Shown in pieces: positions 43,928-56,109 of a stretch of DNA of 64,000 nucleotides. The stretch lies in NCBI GenBank assembly GCA_001599815.1, contig BCIA01000002.1, positions 186,001 through 250,000 of the forward strand, written 5' to 3'. The notes under the pieces were generated by a model. It ran no database searches, was not told the origin of the DNA, and saw nothing but the letters and a program-made list of their open reading frames with translations. Source of the stretch: Furcasterigmium furcatum. Lineage: Eukaryota > Ascomycota > Sordariomycetes > Glomerellales > Plectosphaerellaceae. The position numbers and the translations under genes were made by a program. Each line of letters begins with the position of its first letter. Position 1 is the first letter of the stretch.

Positions 43928-46900
43928 ATAATGGGCTGCCGACCCTCTCTCGGTGGAGATGGGCGGCCACAATGCAGGGCTAGGCACTAGGCCAGGTACC
44001 TGCCCGCAGGGGGGGGAAGGAACTGCTGCTGCTTGTTTGGGCTTGTTGGAGGTCCCGTCATGTTCGGGATCTGGCACACTTGAATTTACAGGGGTCACCC
44101 ACACCCTCACCAAGCCTGTCGCAGACCGTCAGCGCCCTACTGGGAGTCCCTGTTGAAAAACAACCTCGAGCATCGAGAGCCTTGGGCACGCCTTGGTCCA
44201 AACCCCCGATGCTACTTACTGGAACCAAGCACCAACACACTTACCCATTACGACCTCAGAGCGTCAGAATCGGGGTGCATGCGGTGTGTCGCATCTGGCA
44301 TCGCACCAGAGGCTGATCTGAGCTGTCGAGGCCCGCCGTGCCCATGCCACGCCATGCCCTGCCGTGCCATGGGATCTGACCCTGGGCCGCACAATATATG
44401 GTACACCGTAGGTCTGGATCGCGATACCACCCTAATTTCGTACATGCGATGGGGCCTCGTCAACCGTTTGGGAAAGGCGCCGAGGAGGTAATGAGCAGGC
44501 ACCCAAAGGGGACAACGCCATGTCAGGTCGCTCAGGTGAGGAGGCTTTCATGTCCCGCCGTGCCCTGCTGAAGCCGCTGACGGATTGATGAAGCAAGGCA
44601 GCCCAGGCCAGACCCGGAGGTGAGGCCGCAGACAAGGCCAGGGCACCGGGGCATCTCAGTTACAGCAAACGCCCAGGACGCGCACGCAGCTGCGAGCTGG
44701 GCTGGGCTCGGTGGCTCGATCCAAGACTCCGCCGAAAACCCCAGCTGCCTTGGCGATGATGGGCAGACTTCCCGCATCTGGCATCTGTCTTCAATGGTTC
44801 GCGCAGTCTCCGTCTCAAGTGGCCCGTCCTCACAATGTTTCTCCGTAAAGAGGCATGATTGTCCTCAGAAGGAGGGACGTCCCCTCGACGGACTCGGCCG
44901 ACGCTCTCCAGATGCAGACCAAAGCATCCCAGTCACTTCATGCGTTGCTGGAGGAATCGGCCATCGTGACTCGAGATGCAACAGTTTGTGCCTCTACTCA
45001 GAGCCTTGATCCACCTGTGCTGGGGATGGATGTGCGAGCGGTAATGAAAACGTCTGTGCAACGTTTTGACACCCGCACGCTCGTTCTTTTCCTTCGACCA
45101 GGAGCCAGACCTACCGGAACCCACTGGCCCAGTTCGACAACAGTGCAGGGTTCCCTGGGAACCCGCCAACAAACAGATTGCTCGGACTCGCAGTCCTCGT
45201 GTTGGTAATAAAAATAACAAGAAGGCTTCTCATGGCGATTCAAAACAGACGAGCACAAGCGGCTACGGCAGTCAACCCCGATCGAACACCGTCTCAACCC
45301 GAGAGATGAACGGACATGAACGACTCGCCCCCGTTGAAGAAGTCTTGCGTTGACGACGGGTACCTGACAGATCGCCCGTCATCGTTAGTCTTCCCACAGT
45401 CGGTCTGATGTTTCTCTCCAGACTCCAGACCAGACAAGGGCAGCAAGGCAAACGTCACGATCTCATCCCAGTGATACATCTGGCTTTGACGCTTGCCCCT
45501 CGCCGACTTCAGATGATTCCTCAAGAAACCAAACCCCCGCAGCCCCCCTCGGCACACGATCAAACCAATTGATGATGCGGCCCTGAGCTATTTGTCTCCT
45601 CGACAGTTGTGCAGATACTTCCCTGTCTCTAGATTTTGCAGCTGCATCCCACCGGATTTTGAGACCATGCTGCATCTGTTGGCGAGATTTCGAGGAGCCA
45701 AAATAGGCAACGTCCACCTCCCTTGAAACTCGCTAGCGCACTAGCGTAATTTCAGCCTGGTATCAGCCCTTCCGCATTAGAAACACCGCCTAGCGCGACC
45801 CGCCGCCCCACTGAGCCGATGTCTCCAGGAACCACCGTCCTGAGCCTGATGGGCCGTCACGACACATCATCCCATCTTTGCCCCTGTCAAGTGCCCACCT
45901 GAACTGTCTTCAGGCCACTAGCAAGCCCGAAAATGTCCGTCAATGTTTCGCTCTGGCTTGCGAGAAACATCCAGAGCCCCCGTCTGTTTCTATTGCCCAT
46001 AAAGGCTCAGGCTCAGGGTCAGTTGCGCAGGTACCAGCTCTTCTCGCAAGTCGGCCTCAGAACGTCTACAGCCGTGCGGTCACAGGTCTTAGAAAGAGCA
46101 AGCAAACCATCGCGTGATGGATAGCCCTCATCGACCGCCATCTCGAGAGTGTCCGCTCTGGTCTGGGCTCTCTCACAGTTCTCTACCCCGCTGATGCGTC
46201 CATCCCCGCTTGGCTTGCACATCCTGTTATCTCAGGATCACTCGGATTTGATGGAGATCACCGGGTCTGCCGGACCCGGACCCCGCATCCCAACATGCAC
46301 TCGGCTGAACTCCTGCCACCCGTTGAATTCGACCGACAATGCATCTGCATCTGCAAATACACATGCCAGGCACCGGTCACACCAGACCACACACGCAATC
46401 TTCTTATCCGTTCCGATCGGGCCATGCTTTGCGAAATTGCAGACCAGGTTGTAGAAGAACCGCTGCGCCGGGTACCTTACATCCCGCACGGGCCGTGAGA
46501 AGGCCCGTAATGTGAGTCTAGATTGCAACAGCCCACTGGCATAGTGCCATCGATTCCACGCACACGGAACCGGTCTCCACGATGGTACGAAGTGGTGGTC
46601 TGCCCACATCCATGCTGTCGTCCTCAAGCTAAACCGCTCGTGTACAAGTCCCGGCTCTCAGCGAGGCTTCGGGTTTCTGAGAGAACCTGCATCCGTGCAA
46701 CAAGAGCCCACCATGATGAGGTCACCCTCACGGCCTCTCCAGGTCGCGGCCGTTGGCCCCTTCCAGCTTGTAAACATGCTGCTGACAAGCGCATTTCGAT
46801 ACCGGTCCGCTCAAGTCACCGAGTTTGCGACCTCGGGGGTTTCATCGCCAGAACATGATTCCCTTGGTAGGGTTCGTACATGAGACACCAACCCATGTCC

Positions 46901-47257
46901 TGTAACAACCATCCGAACGGGACGCGTCCGGAGCCGAACGCCCCTCGTCGCAGACGACCGGATCAGTGAAATCAAAGTTTCTCCGGATTTTCGGATTATG
47001 GGAGGACGCATGACTGACTTATGATGTACAGACGAACCTTGTTGGATGATGCCTCCAGTTCATCATCGGCAGTTCATGTGCGGTATGAAGGCAGTCTTAG
47101 ACGGAGGAGCGGGTAATGTATACCCGGATCTGCCCTGCAGATGGCCGAGAAATACTGCATAGTCCAGAGCCAGACCCTTTGGGCATGTTTTACCGTCCAT
47201 GAAAATCCTTGAAAGGGAGTCGACCGGAGGTTGAAGATGATCACCCAGAGAGGGATC

Positions 47258-47335
47258 ATTTATCAAGTAATGTCATCAGTACTATTAACATTTTAATAAG
47301 ATCCAGGCTATTATGATAATATAAAGCAATTAGCT
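47258..47335. other. AT-rich island
   Basis: About 78 bases of strongly AT-rich sequence (TTTTAATAAG, TTATGATAATATAAAG) in otherwise balanced DNA. Could be a remnant of old repeat sequence, a nucleosome-free region, or chance. Confidence 0.45.
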
Positions 47336-48112
47336 GGCTCTAGATAAGATTACCTTTCTCTAAGAGGGTCTCGGCGATGTGAGTTCTGAGGACAAGCACC
47401 TTCTGACATACCCAGTCAACGGCTTTTGAACGTGGGCGAGAACAGCCCGCTGCATACCTGCTCCCAACCTCGCCAGACAATATCAAGTGAGTAAGCATGA
47501 TAGAGTCTGCAACGTCGAGCGGTTTTCTCTCAGTCGAGCGTGCTCCTTTGGAGTCTTGAGCTGCGAATTCCATCGCCCCCTTCACACCGACAGACTGCAG
47601 ATCGCCTGATGGATTGGGAGAGACGGAAGCCAGAATATATCAAGGTTGTACACTTATGATTCGTTTTAGGGGAAAGTAATTTGGCAACCCCTTCGTCGGA
47701 TTTCGTCCATCCAAGAAAAACGTGCATCAATTCATCACCATTCTCCCTTTAGGCCATCACGAGCCGCGTCCGAGTCCACTGCACCTCGTGTCATGCATCT
47801 TTATGTCAAGCTGTGTTTATATCCGCATCTTTAACAGGTCTGAACTTTTACTAGGTAGCAGTCCATCGCTGTCAACTCAGCGTGAAGCGAACACCCCGTC
47901 AAGCTAGCTTCTCATGAGATGGTACGGCGAGTCTTCTCACTTGACTCTCGGCACGGGTCACGAAGCGCGCCATTGTGAAAGCGTCGATCGCAGTCTGCAA
48001 AGTGGACCGTAGAAATAAGCACCATTCGAGACTTGGGAACGTTGGGGCCTTGTCATGGGAGACCTATGGGCGAGTCTCCGGGACACGGCCGAAACGAAGT
48101 CGGCCTGTACCT

Positions 48113-48140
48113 GCAAGTACCGCTAACAAAGGGTACTTGC
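48113..48140. repeat. Perfect 9-bp inverted repeat with 10-nt loop
   Basis: GCAAGTACC at 48113-48121 and GGTACTTGC at 48132-48140 are exact reverse complements separated by GCTAACAAAG. It could form a hairpin or be a palindromic protein-binding site. It lies in the long region between the Myb genes. Confidence 0.65.
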
Positions 48141-48579
48141 GAGCGGCATGTCGCTGCGATTGAAACGAAATGGGATGCATCTCAACAGCAGCTACCGCTT
48201 ACCATAGCAATTGTCCTTTATCGATCGCGGGGTCTCTCACACAGCTAACGATGGTATTTCCAAATGGGATTGTTGGATGCTCGGAAATTCCCATTCATGA
48301 TGATGATGCCCATCACACGACGTTCTGGGAGCAGGCAGGTTTCAAACGGCTAAGCTTCGGGCTGCCTGCGCTGATTGGCCGAGCACATGATTGGCCAGTC
48401 ATCGCTGCGATGTCGTCAGCATGCGGGCGATACTCCCAATGTCACTGGGGGGCCAGGGCTGCCAGGCGCACAAAAAAGGTGCCGGTTTGATGCCAAGGCC
48501 GAGGAGGACATGTGCTGCGAGACACTCGAAATAGTGCACTAACTGTAACGCCAACAAGATATGTGTCTATCTGATACCT

Positions 48580-49260
48580 CGTCATCGTACCCGCTTTCCT
48601 TGTTTCGTCTCTTCTGGGCCCCGCTTGGACCCACCTGGGACCAAATCCCCCAAGGTGCCCATTCCCACCACCCACCCCTTCGCCCAAGTCCCCCTCCTTC
48701 CACCCCAAAACATCACCGCGGACGGGGACCCAGGAAGTATACTTTCATCAGAAGTACATCCACCACACATCAGATCCATCTCCAGGGACCCCTTCGTCCA
48801 CACGAGAAGGTGCCGGTTGCCCTTGTCACCTCTCCACATCGACCGTCACATTTCCATCCCACCAAATCAAGCAGACGGCTTCGAATCAAGCTCGCGGTAC
48901 AACTGCCGCTGCCAGCGTCGCTGACCACTGTGAGGGTCGTCCTTGACGGCCTCATCGATACCACTACCTCGGCGGACCGGCCGTTCAAGAGAATCACGGC
49001 AGGCATCGGTTTGATTTATTCACCGGCCGAACGCGAACGTCAATAAGACCTAGTGAGTGCCGACAGACCCTCATATCGTCTTCTCCGACTGTTCCCACGT
49101 TCCTCTTGTTCGTTTGCCCGACAAAGTCATCCAGGTCGCTTCGTGGCCTCTCACCTCGAGGCCGCCTGCGAGCTTGCCGGCTGGCCATTTCACGGCCGCC
49201 TCGGGCAGAAGCCTCGAGCTCGAATTTCCCTTGTCTTTTTTTCTTTCCTTTCTTGCCTGA
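48580..49260 (+). promoter_or_regulatory. Pyrimidine-rich promoter/leader of the plus-strand Myb gene
   Basis: Long C/T-rich stretches (for example around 48590-48720 and 49230-49260) precede the Myb gene at 50015. This is the usual look of a fungal core promoter and leader. The exact transcription start is not visible. Confidence 0.4.
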
Positions 49261-49774
49261 CTTTTTAGTCGCAGGCACCCTGCGGGCCACAAAGCGCGGC
49301 GTGTTTCGTGGATCAATTCAACAAGCTCCCGACGGGACTCGTCGATACGTTTATCGGCCCCGTGCCCTCTGTCCCATTCCCGCAGCAACACGTCATTTCT
49401 GCCGCCAGTCTCCCTCACCTTAAGCTCCCTCCCCTCACCGACGCGTCCCAGCCTCGCGCTTTCCTCCCAAAACCTCGCAGTACCGAGGACCCTTCCCCCA
49501 CTTGGTCAGTACATTCTCGCTCGTCTCCTTCAATTATTGGACCAGCGCCAAGCTTGCCCATTCGGTCGGAGTCTTACAGGTACTTCAACCTGGTCCGCGC
49601 CACCTCCCGCTCCACATCCCATTGCTTTGCGACCATCCGTTCGCCAAGTACCCTCTCCCACGTCCAAGTAACAGGTACCGACCGGGCACAGCTTTGCTAA
49701 TCCTCGATGGTACAGCGACCTCACGGCAGACCACACCAAGCTCACCGTCGACGCACACAAGTTCACATCTGCCC

Positions 49775-50011
49775 GTAAGTGTCCTCTTCCCTGTTCTCCT
49801 TGACCCCGTCGAAGCTTGCGCGACATTGTTGTACGCGTCGCGTCTCCGCCGGCTTTTCCCTCAGGCATCGCGTCACGATGCGTCGCCGTGACCTTGTCGG
49901 CCACACCTGTGAATATGTCGTCTGCCAAGCGCGTACGGAGGCCTTCGTGCCCGCGAAGCTCACCATTCATGCGGCTTGCTCTAGGGTACAAACCAGACTG
50001 ACATCCGACAG
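49775..50011 (+). other. Probable 5' UTR intron of the plus-strand Myb gene
   Basis: Donor GTAAGT at 49775, branch-point-like CTGAC at about 49998 and acceptor GACAG ending at 50011, three bases before the ATG at 50015. An upstream ATG at about 49708 would read into the coding exon out of frame, so it could act as a small upstream ORF. Confidence 0.5.
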
Positions 50012-50014
50012 GTC

Positions 50015-51339
50015 ATGCAGCAATGGCAGGTCGGCCCTGTGCCGGAGTACATCTACTCCAACTCCGCACATCAACCGAACGACATCCAGTACGTTTCCCA
50101 AGGCTTTGCCGCCCCTGTTCCCTTGTCTCTCATCTGTCGCTCGGGCTCCTGCTTTCTCTCACCCGAGGCGACTGCTTGCTGGCTATGGCGAGGTTGCAAC
50201 ATCTCTCTCTCATACTGGACCCCATTCACCGCTGCATGAGTTGGCCATGAGACTCAAAGCATGCCATGCCACATCCTTGGCCGCTGTTGAAGCCTCTCGG
50301 GATCACAGGCAGCTTTGCCTTTCCTCCTCGCCATTTACCCTCATAAATTCTCATCCATTCTGTGTTTGTCCAGCCAGTCATGCTAACCTTCATTCCGCAA
50401 CTGTAGCCCTCAACATCCGTATCAGCAGCAACCTGATATGCAGCACCGGGACCAACGGCAATTCCAGTATGCTCAGGCCAGCCCAGCTCAACAGCAGCAC
50501 GCACAACATCAGCAGCAGCAGCACCACCCTGCTCCCGTGCAACCTCCCATGGGTGCGCCCCAGCAACAGCAGCCCCCGCAGCAGCTCACTCCCCAGCAAG
50601 CGCCAGCACCGGCGCCGACTCCCAGCCGCCAGCGCAAACGCCCAGCGCCATCTGCTGCCCCGCCGGCTGTCGCCAGCGCCGCTCCTCAGGCGCCTGCCGC
50701 CCCGGCAACTGCTCCGGTCCCTCAACCGGTATCTGGCGCCGCTCCTCCCGCCTCCGCGGTTTCCCAGGCTCAACCTCCCACTAAGACCGAGGACGCCGCG
50801 AGCGCCCCGGTAGCGCCTCCCCCGGCCAAGAAGAGCCGTACCAACACGCCTTGGACCCCTGCCGAAGAACAGCGCTTGAAGCAGATGCGTGATGCCGGAA
50901 ACAGCTGGGCTGAGATTGCGAAGGTATGTGTTTTTGATCGGGCCGCTCAGCCTCCCCAACTATCCCGAGCATGGCGTACTAACGAACTTCTGCAGTCGTT
51001 CCCTTCTAGAACAGAAGGTAGTGTCAAGAAGCACTGGTACAAGGACATGCACTACGCCGAGTTCGCCGAAGACGAGGTTCGTTAGCTTCCGTCAATAGCC
51101 CTGTCGTGGAAACCAGCTACTAACCTGGGATGAACAGAGCCAAGCTCTGCTGAATGCGATCAAAGAGTATGAAAACAACAAGTGGAAAGTTATCGGCCAG
51201 AAGGTCGGAAAGCCAGCGAAGGCCTGCGAGCAGCATGCCAAGGAGCACTTCCCTGGTACGTCCCTCGATCCCTGTATTTGAAAGATTTGGCCACTGACAT
51301 GATATTCAAGAGCTATGGACCAAGAATACCGGACGGTAG
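50015..51339 (+). CDS. Protein with two Myb/SANT repeats and Gln/Pro-rich N-terminus
   Basis: Putative DNA-binding regulator, 272 residues from five exons: 50015-50088, 50407-50923, 50996-51076, 51138-51255 and 51311-51339. The start MQQWQVGPVPEYIY joins by GTACGT/GTAG splicing to PQHPYQQQPDMQHRDQ. Residues 30-170 are Gln-, Pro- and Ala-rich with a basic RQRKRP. Repeat one (from about residue 173) reads TPWTPAEEQRLKQMRDAG, then WAEIAK-SFPSRTEGSVKKHWYK. Repeat two reads DE-SQALLNAIKEYENNKWKVIGQKVG, then ACEQHAKEHFP. The last exon adds only ELWTKNTGR. The second repeat is followed by almost nothing, so the DNA-binding part is C-terminal. Its role is not known to me. Confidence 0.88.
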
Positions 51340-53013
51340 GGTCCAAGAAATCTCGTGGCGCCGCAGGGGAAGACTTCTCCACAGAGTTCTCGTCTGACAC
51401 TGGGGGTACACTGCCACGACTGACAGAGGAGGGCCGCACAGCGGCTGTGATCTTTTCTGCGTTCAGCTCTGTTTTATTTCATTCTTCTACGCTCTTGGGC
51501 TGGGACCTATCTACCTGGCCCTTCCAACCGGGCCGGGCAAGAAGCAGCCGGGGGACCATTGCGAGGTTTCCCCCGGCTTCCCCCGTTTTAACTACGGTGC
51601 CGGTGCTCCCCAATCGGCGCCGTATTGTGGCATCTTTTGTTGACAGTCTCGGGTTCTCGCTCGGTGGCCCTGTCCTGCTCTGCGGGACAGACAGCCGGGT
51701 GATTTTGGTTGCGCGGAAAGTGCTGGTGTTCGGGCTGGTGCCTTGGGTTGTTTGCGGTCTCTCTATTTTTGACGCTTGGAGGGGTTGGTCCCTCGTCACG
51801 GATCTCGGCTCTTTCATCGCAGAGGAATATTCTGGCTTTGTGTGTACGAGACTGAGCAGGTCGATTCGTCGGGCTGGGGCGGTTGTGCATTCCCTCTCTG
51901 CCCGCGTGTGGAGGTCGAGTACTACAGTTCTTCATGTGGCAATTTGAATGCAACTGGCGTGACAGGCGTTTGGCCACCTGACTGAACTCGTGATGTTTGG
52001 CGCGTCAAGAAATGCCGTAGTGTATGGAATCGAACACGAGCCACGATCGGCGCGTTGATGCCGACCAGCTTATTTAGCCTCTCTGCAGCGGGACAATACG
52101 AGATCAGCAGCCAGGCCAAGGTGTGTGTGTCCTGTCTGTGCAAGGGTAGAAGCGCTGCGGGTACCTCCGAGCTCTCACGTCTGGTGTATGGTTCTCAGGT
52201 TCTTGAGCTTCATGACGAGGTCTTCTGGAGATGCGTGCTTTTTCAACACCATATACCACCAGCTCTTGAAGCAACGTCGGGACCGAGATGGCATCAATCG
52301 TGAGTGACGGGGGGATGCCAAGTCGGTACTAGCTCGTCCGCCAGGAATTGAGGTGATCTGCTTGCTCGGGCTCCTGCCCTGCTCTCGTAGCGCCAAGAGC
52401 TGTGCCCCATGCTGGCCCATGCCCCTGCCCGTGTTCTAGCCATCCCTGGACGGGCGAACAAGCAGAGAATGTCCCCGGAGCCTCCACTTCCCTCTTCCCC
52501 CTGGCGCCTTCTCCCTTTCCCTCTTTTCCCATCCCTCTCAACAGGCAACTTCCTGACCGTTCGTCGTCACTCGTTCTCGACCGGACTCCCGTCGTTATTA
52601 GTCTCGTTTCTTCTCCGACTCTCGCTTTCTAGGATCGACTTCACTGTCCATCCGTTCCAGTTTCGTTTTAGGGCATCGGCCATTCTGTGCGACCCCCCGA
52701 CCGACTGTCATCCCATCTCTCCACGAGGTTGCACGACATATTCAACGTCCCCCGTACGACTACAGAATACGTCGCTCTGCGTAAAGAGTTTGGTCTCGAT
52801 TGCGAAGCGAAGAGCCGAAAAACGCGCCGTGGAGCACGCTCGCGTCACTCTAGCAATCTGTTTCCGCCCGAGGCATTTGCATTCCAGTCAACCGACCGGG
52901 TTTTCAGCAACAACACCACCGCTTTCCACCCCGTTGTGGCGTGTCCTCCAGCCTTGGCCCTCTCATTCGGAGCCTCCTAGCAGGACATTATCACCCACCG
53001 GTCCATTTTCGAC
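51340..53013. other. Intergenic, 1.7 kb, includes Crh-type gene promoter
   Basis: 3' flank of the Myb gene then the promoter and leader of the GH16 gene. Pyrimidine-rich at about 52480-52620. Long-looking frames at 51315-51947 and 52409-53029 lack codon bias or domains. No gene supported. Confidence 0.45.
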
Positions 53014-54471
53014 ATGCGCTTTTCATTGATTTCTCTGGGCACCGCCGCCCTGGCCGCCACGACGGTCCTTGCCCAGACCAACCAGCCTACATGCTCGCTG
53101 ACGAAGAAGTGCCCCGAGGAGGCGCCATGCTGTTCTCGTGAGTAAAACCCTCGGCCTGTTTCCCCTCCGTCCCCCATGCTGACGTGCCCTTCCTCGCCAG
53201 AGTACGGCAACTGCGGTGTCGGGGCTTACTGCCTCGGTGGCTGTGATCCTCGCATGTCGTTCTCCCTTGACGCGTGCGTCCCGGCTCCCATCTGCCAGAG
53301 CAGGAAGATGGACATGTCCAGCACCGATCGCATCGTTGATGTCAGCAAATACCTCGGTGACTCCGACGCAGCCGACTGGATGTCGCAGGGCGAGCCTGTC
53401 GTCCGAAACGGCAACATCCTGCTCACCATGCCCAAGAACAGCGTCGGCACTGTGCTGGCTTCTACCACCTACATGTGGTATGGTTCTGTCAAGGCCAAGA
53501 TCAAGTCGTCTCGCGGTGCTGGTGTTGTCACCGGCTTCATCCTGATGAGCGACGTCAAGGACGAGATTGACTACGAATGGGTTGGCGCGGATCTCGAGAC
53601 GTCCCAGACCAACTACTATTTCCAGGGCATCCCTCTCTACACCCAGTCCAAGAATATCACCTTGTCAGACACCTTTGCCAACTATCACGAGTACGAAATC
53701 CAGTGGACCCCTGAGAAGATCACCTGGCTCGTCAACGGCCAGGTCGGCCGCGTCAAGGAAAAGAAGGATACCTGGAACGAGACGGCGCAGCAGTGGGACT
53801 TCCCCCAGACCCCCTCCCGCGTCCAGCTGTCTCTCTGGCCGGGCGGTCGTGAGGGTAACCCCAAGGGCACCATCGATTGGGCTGGCGGTCTGGTCGACTG
53901 GGACCACGAGGACATCAAGAAGGCCGGATACTACTATGCCTCTATCGCCGAGGTCGAGATCGACTGCTGGGACGGCAAGCGTGGAGAGCCCGGCAGCAAC
54001 CTTGGCCGCAGTTACACCTATGATAGCTGGCTGGGCACCAACGACACCGTCATTGATGGCGACAAGGACCACATCCTCGCCAGCCTTCAGGGCAGTGGCC
54101 TCAACATGGAGAAGGGCAAGAAGACGGACAGCAGCAAGACCGAGTCGGCATCCCCGTCCGAGACGGACAGCGACCAGCAGATGATTCCTGGCGGCACAAA
54201 CCCCGGCGGTCAGAATCCTGGCAAGGACGATGGTTCTGATGAGAACACCGATGAGGGCGCCCCCAACACCGTCCCGGGTGGTGGCAACGGATCTGGGGGC
54301 AACTCCAACTGCAACGCTCGCGACTTCACACAAAACGAGGACAACTGCGATGGAGGCGAAGGTGGCGATGCCCAGAGCCAGCAAGGCGCCCCTGGAGCCG
54401 GTTCTCGAACCGTGGCTGGTGCCAGCGCCTTTGCGGCCTTCGTGGCCATGGCCGGGTTGCTCCTCATTTAG
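53014..54471 (+). CDS. Crh-type GH16 transglycosylase, GPI-anchored, with chitin-binding module
   Basis: Cell-wall enzyme of the Crh/Utr2 group that links chitin to beta-glucans. Exons 53014-53137 and 53201-54471, 464 residues; the junction CCS-QYGNCGVGAYC completes a Cys-rich CBM18-like module (CSLTKKCPEEAPCCS, then CLGGCDP) at about residues 27-58. Signal peptide MRFSLISLGTAALAATTVLA. The GH16 catalytic site is DEIDYE at residues 162-167 (nucleophile Glu163, assisting Asp165, acid/base Glu167), followed by WVGADLETSQTNYYFQG. Other family blocks are YHEYEIQWTPEKITWLVNG and PSRVQLSLWPGG. Residues 320-440 are Ser/Gly/Asn-rich. The hydrophobic end VAGASAFAAFVAMAGLLLI suits GPI anchoring. Multiple N-x-S/T sites are present. 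Confidence 0.95.
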
Positions 54472-55353
54472 GTTCTCTTGGGCGGGCTATGCTTCCTGAC
54501 TGCTGCTGTCAGTTGCGCGGCTGGTTTCTGTTTCCTTGTCTACATCAAGCGTGCCTTTTTCGTCTCGACTCGCGCTGTCATCGCCTCCCGGACGGGCACA
54601 CTATTTCCGGCCTCCACGGGCTCTTTTCTCTGGACATGTTATTTGGTATAAAGCTTAGTTCGGTACTGCTTCCGCCAGATCGTAGGATCTTGGCTAATGT
54701 CAATAATGAAGTACTTCCTGAAGACCTGACTGCACTGGAGACTAGACGGGAGACACAGCCGCAGACTTGATTGAGCGGCTGCGCGGCTATGCAGATCTCA
54801 GAGCCTCTTCGGCAGCCGAGCATGACATGGGAAAGTGACGACCATGGGTTCACCGCACACAGCACAAACTGCGACCGACGACGCCTGATCGTGGGGCTCG
54901 GCGTGGACAAAAGACGCGAGGTGCCGAGCCGCGGGCGGGTTGGGGCGCTACTGGAGCCTATTCCAGTGGGATCTGCGGCCCCCTATTAATTTGCACCCCC
55001 TGAATGCCGTGGTCTCCGACCCCGACGAGTGCCGGGTTGACCATGTCGAGGGTTCGGGCTTTGGTAGAACTAACGGAGGACGACAATCCACGAGGCAGGC
55101 TGTGGCGGATGGCCTGGGACTTTGATTGTATCATCGAGGGACTTTGGAGCGCAGCGGGAGTATAAAGAGACTGCATGGTCCTACTTTGCTGAGTTCGTAC
55201 GATCCAAGATTTTCAACACACAGACAACGCTCATCAATATTCAAGACCACTCTCAACTACCTACTCAGCATACCCAGCTATCTGTCACAGCTAAACTCAT
55301 CGCCTGCTGTTCCCAGAACCATTAATTCCCGGTTCTTAACAAGCCTGCACACC
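54472..55353. other. Intergenic, promoter of the NAD(P)-binding protein gene
   Basis: About 880 bases. A TATA box candidate (TATAAAGAGA) is at 55161, roughly 190 bases before the ATG; the leader is CA-rich. No gene seen. Confidence 0.5.
55161..55168 (+). promoter_or_regulatory. TATA box candidate
   Basis: TATAAAGA, a near-consensus TATA element, about 193 bases upstream of the NAD(P)-binding protein start codon at 55354. Confidence 0.5.
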
Positions 55354-56109
55354 ATGTCCGACATCAAGTCCATTGCCTTCATCGGCGCCTCTGGCGGCTG
55401 TGGCCTGGCTGCCCTCACAAAGGCGCTTCAACACTCAGACTCGAACATCTGCGTGGCCCTCTGCCGCAACCCGTCCAAGCTCACCGACGTGCTGCCGTCG
55501 TCCTCGCATCCCAACCTGGTGGTGAAGCAGGGAAACGCCCACACGCTCGACGACGTCAAGTCCATCCTCGTCAACCCCACGGATCCCACGCGGCTCGTCG
55601 ACGCCATCTGCTTCACCATCGGCAGCCCGATGAACTTCTCCAAGCTGAGCACGGAAGACCCGCACGTGTGCGAGCGCGGCATGTCCACGCTTCTCCAGGC
55701 CCTGTCGGAGCTGCGCTCCTCCGGGGTCGCCAGCGCCGCCAGCGGCCCCCCTCGCATCTGCGTCATCTCCACGACCGGCATCACGGCCAAGCGCGACGTG
55801 CCGATCCTCATGTGGCCGTTCTACCACTACGTCCTCGACGTGCCGCACAAGGACAAGGCGGCCATGGAGGAGCTGCTCCGGACGAAGGGCAGGGATGAGG
55901 AGGTGACGCTCATCCGGCCCAGCCTCCTGACCGACGGCGAGGAGACGGACAAGATCATCAGGGTCGGCGTCGAGGACGTGGCGACCAAGAAGCGCGAGAG
56001 CGAGGTGTTTGGATACACTATTAGTAGGGCGGACGTCGGCGCCTGGATGTGGGAGCATGTTCTGAGGGACCGACGGTACGGCGGCAAGGCTGTCAGTATT
56101 ACTTATTAG
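55354..56109 (+). CDS. NAD(P)-binding Rossmann protein (NmrA/atypical SDR-like)
   Basis: Single exon, 251 residues. The start MSDIKSIAFIGASGGCG places the glycine-rich nucleotide-binding loop (GASGGCG) at residues 10-16, as in atypical short-chain dehydrogenases and NmrA-like proteins. Then CVALCRNPSKL (with an Arg typical of NADP preference), a putative ICVISTTGI strand, and a C-terminal half with VTLIRPSLLTDGE and ISRADVGAWMWEHVL, matching the substrate lobe of NAD(P)H-binding (NAD_binding_10-like) proteins. No Tyr-x3-Lys catalytic pair is evident; YHYVLDVPHKDK may serve. The substrate is unknown. No signal peptide, so cytosolic. Confidence 0.88.
   Translation: MSDIKSIAFIGASGGCGLAALTKALQHSDSNICVALCRNPSKLTDVLPSSSHPNLVVKQGNAHTLDDVKSILVNPTDPTRLVDAICFTIGSPMNFSKLSTEDPHVCERGMSTLLQALSELRSSGVASAASGPPRICVISTTGITAKRDVPILMWPFYHYVLDVPHKDKAAMEELLRTKGRDEEVTLIRPSLLTDGEETDKIIRVGVEDVATKKRESEVFGYTISRADVGAWMWEHVLRDRRYGGKAVSITY

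Larger units (their letters stand above)
43308..50014. other. 6.7-kb divergent intergenic region between two Myb/SANT genes
   Basis: Apparently non-coding. The left end (43308-43970) looks like the leader/promoter of the Myb gene at 42-43 kb. The right end (about 48580-50011) is pyrimidine-rich and looks like promoter plus 5' UTR of the Myb gene at 50 kb, with a likely 5' UTR intron at 49775-50011. Between them I see only short scattered frames, short GCC-rich repeats at 44333-44370, an AT-rich patch at 47258-47335 and a hairpin at 48113-48140. No tRNA, transposon protein or conserved domain found. Confidence 0.5.

Noticed and set aside
43320..43970. Minus-strand open frame upstream of the Myb gene
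   Set aside because: Pyrimidine-rich leader translates to Ser/Pro/Phe/Leu low complexity; better explained as promoter/5' UTR.
52020..52085. Possible minus-strand tRNA (GTGTTCGATTCC T-loop-like string, AGCTGGTCGG A-box-like string)
   Set aside because: Acceptor ends do not pair and the D and anticodon arms do not fold.
52409..53029. Plus-strand open frame overlapping the GH16 signal peptide
   Set aside because: Out of frame with the GH16 gene and composed of leader-type CT-rich sequence.
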